From assembly GCA_028287725.1 (NCBI GenBank), contig JAQBPC010000669.1, positions 1 through 23,787 of the forward strand: DNA of 23,787 nt, in the 5' to 3' direction. Made by a program: the position numbers and the translations under genes. This document shows positions 23,321 to 23,787 of the stretch, piece by piece. The first letter of the stretch is position 1, and every line of letters starts with the position of its first letter. Under the pieces are notes generated by a model that was given only the letters and a program-made list of their open reading frames with translations, did not search any database and was not told the origin of the DNA. This DNA is from Chloroflexota bacterium (GTDB taxonomy: Bacteria > Chloroflexota > UBA5177 > JANWHV01).

Positions 23321-23787
23321 ATGGCTCGATCCCTGGGCCACCGTAGCCGACAGGCAAACATGGAAGACGACGTCGACAGTTCGGACCAATTTGGGCCGGC
23401 GCCAATAACTTTGCCGGATAATGGTGCATCTCCACGCGTGCTCTACATAGACATAGACGATGACCTGCCCATGCTTTTGGACCGAGTAGAGGACTCCGGC
23501 TCGCCCGCCATCATCGTCCTGCATGAGGGTGCTCGCGCCGTACATGGTGCGGTCGCCGCTCGCTTGTTGAAGCGTCGGGCCGATGCTGCCGGTATCCCAA
23601 TCGTGGCAGTGACCACGGATCGTATTGCGATTGCACAGCTCGGCGGGGTTGGCATCCCCTGCGTCTCAACAGTTGGTGACGCTCGAGTCGCACTGAACGA
23701 GGTTACCGGGACGGTTGCGACAGCTAATGGACCACAGGCCGCAACGGTGGACGCAGCAGATGCCAACGCGCCGACCCTCTTCGATCT
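23321..23787 (+). CDS. Unrecognised protein with Rossmann-like N-terminal domain (3' end cut)
   Basis: 155 residues are visible before the window ends. After about 40 disordered residues, RVLYIDIDDDLPMLLDRV begins an alternating strand-helix domain, continuing with AIIVLHEGARAVHG, LLKRRADAAGIPIVAVTTDR and LGGVGIPCVSTVGDARVAL. The tail is Ala/Thr-rich. This pattern resembles the N-terminal domain of large Chloroflexota and actinobacterial envelope proteins, some annotated as baseplate J-like; that is memory-based and not verified. It begins 24 nt after the FtsA/PilM-like gene on the same strand, so a joint role is plausible. The ATG at 23321 has AGGGG about ten nt upstream. An internal ATG at 23360 is an alternative. 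Confidence 0.7.
   Translation, partial: MARSLGHRSRQANMEDDVDSSDQFGPAPITLPDNGASPRVLYIDIDDDLPMLLDRVEDSGSPAIIVLHEGARAVHGAVAARLLKRRADAAGIPIVAVTTDRIAIAQLGGVGIPCVSTVGDARVALNEVTGTVATANGPQAATVDAADANAPTLFD

Overview
The window looks like chromosomal housekeeping DNA from a moderately GC-rich bacterium, most likely Chloroflexota or a close Terrabacteria relative. The basis for that placement is mixed. SecA has an extra charged segment before its ITYGTNNE motif, which I recall from Chloroflexota proteins. The receptor-type Ser/Thr kinase has a Thr/Pro/Ser-rich outer tail. A tRNA-sensing T-box leader controls cysE, and a MurT-GatD pair is present, both typical of Gram-positive-related lineages. No transposase, integrase, tRNA, rRNA or CRISPR array was found. 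No marker gene was searched, so the placement is an inference.

Layout. 1-1271: recJ exonuclease on the minus strand, cut by the window edge. 1505-3058: a small coiled-coil-like protein of unknown function followed by dprA. 3061-4719: convergent PknB-type kinase. 4921-6537: a cinA(pncC)-recA pair on the minus strand, with inverted repeats between the genes and a 13-bp-stem hairpin after recA. 6584-7494: a promoter, a complete T-box riboswitch with a cysteine specifier, and a short-form cysE. 7491-9933: a lone RCK_N (TrkA-N) protein and a 639-aa RecQ-fold protein whose ATPase motifs have been lost. 10004-12195: ispH and lysA. 12305-12760: a MarR-family regulator facing a repeat-rich intergenic region. 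13041-13754: rpe. 13776-15976: gatD and murT with a 4-nt overlap. 16207-20006: secA and prfB, the latter split by the classic programmed +1 frameshift. 20059-21920: an S41 C-terminal processing protease and two small membrane proteins. 22043-23787: an FtsA/PilM-type actin-like protein and an unrecognised gene that runs off the end.

Functional themes. DNA uptake and recombination genes cluster in the first part (recJ, dprA, recA, cinA, RecQ-like). Cell-wall and lysine supply (lysA, murT-gatD, ispH for lipid carriers) sits in the middle. Export, translation termination and envelope proteolysis (secA, prfB, ctpA) come last. The most noteworthy items are the apparently ATPase-dead RecQ protein, the T-box with nearly every diagnostic element readable, a putative leaderless promoter for cinA, the prfB frameshift site without a strong internal Shine-Dalgarno, and repeat arrays beside the MarR gene. 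I did not find a wholly new multi-gene system.
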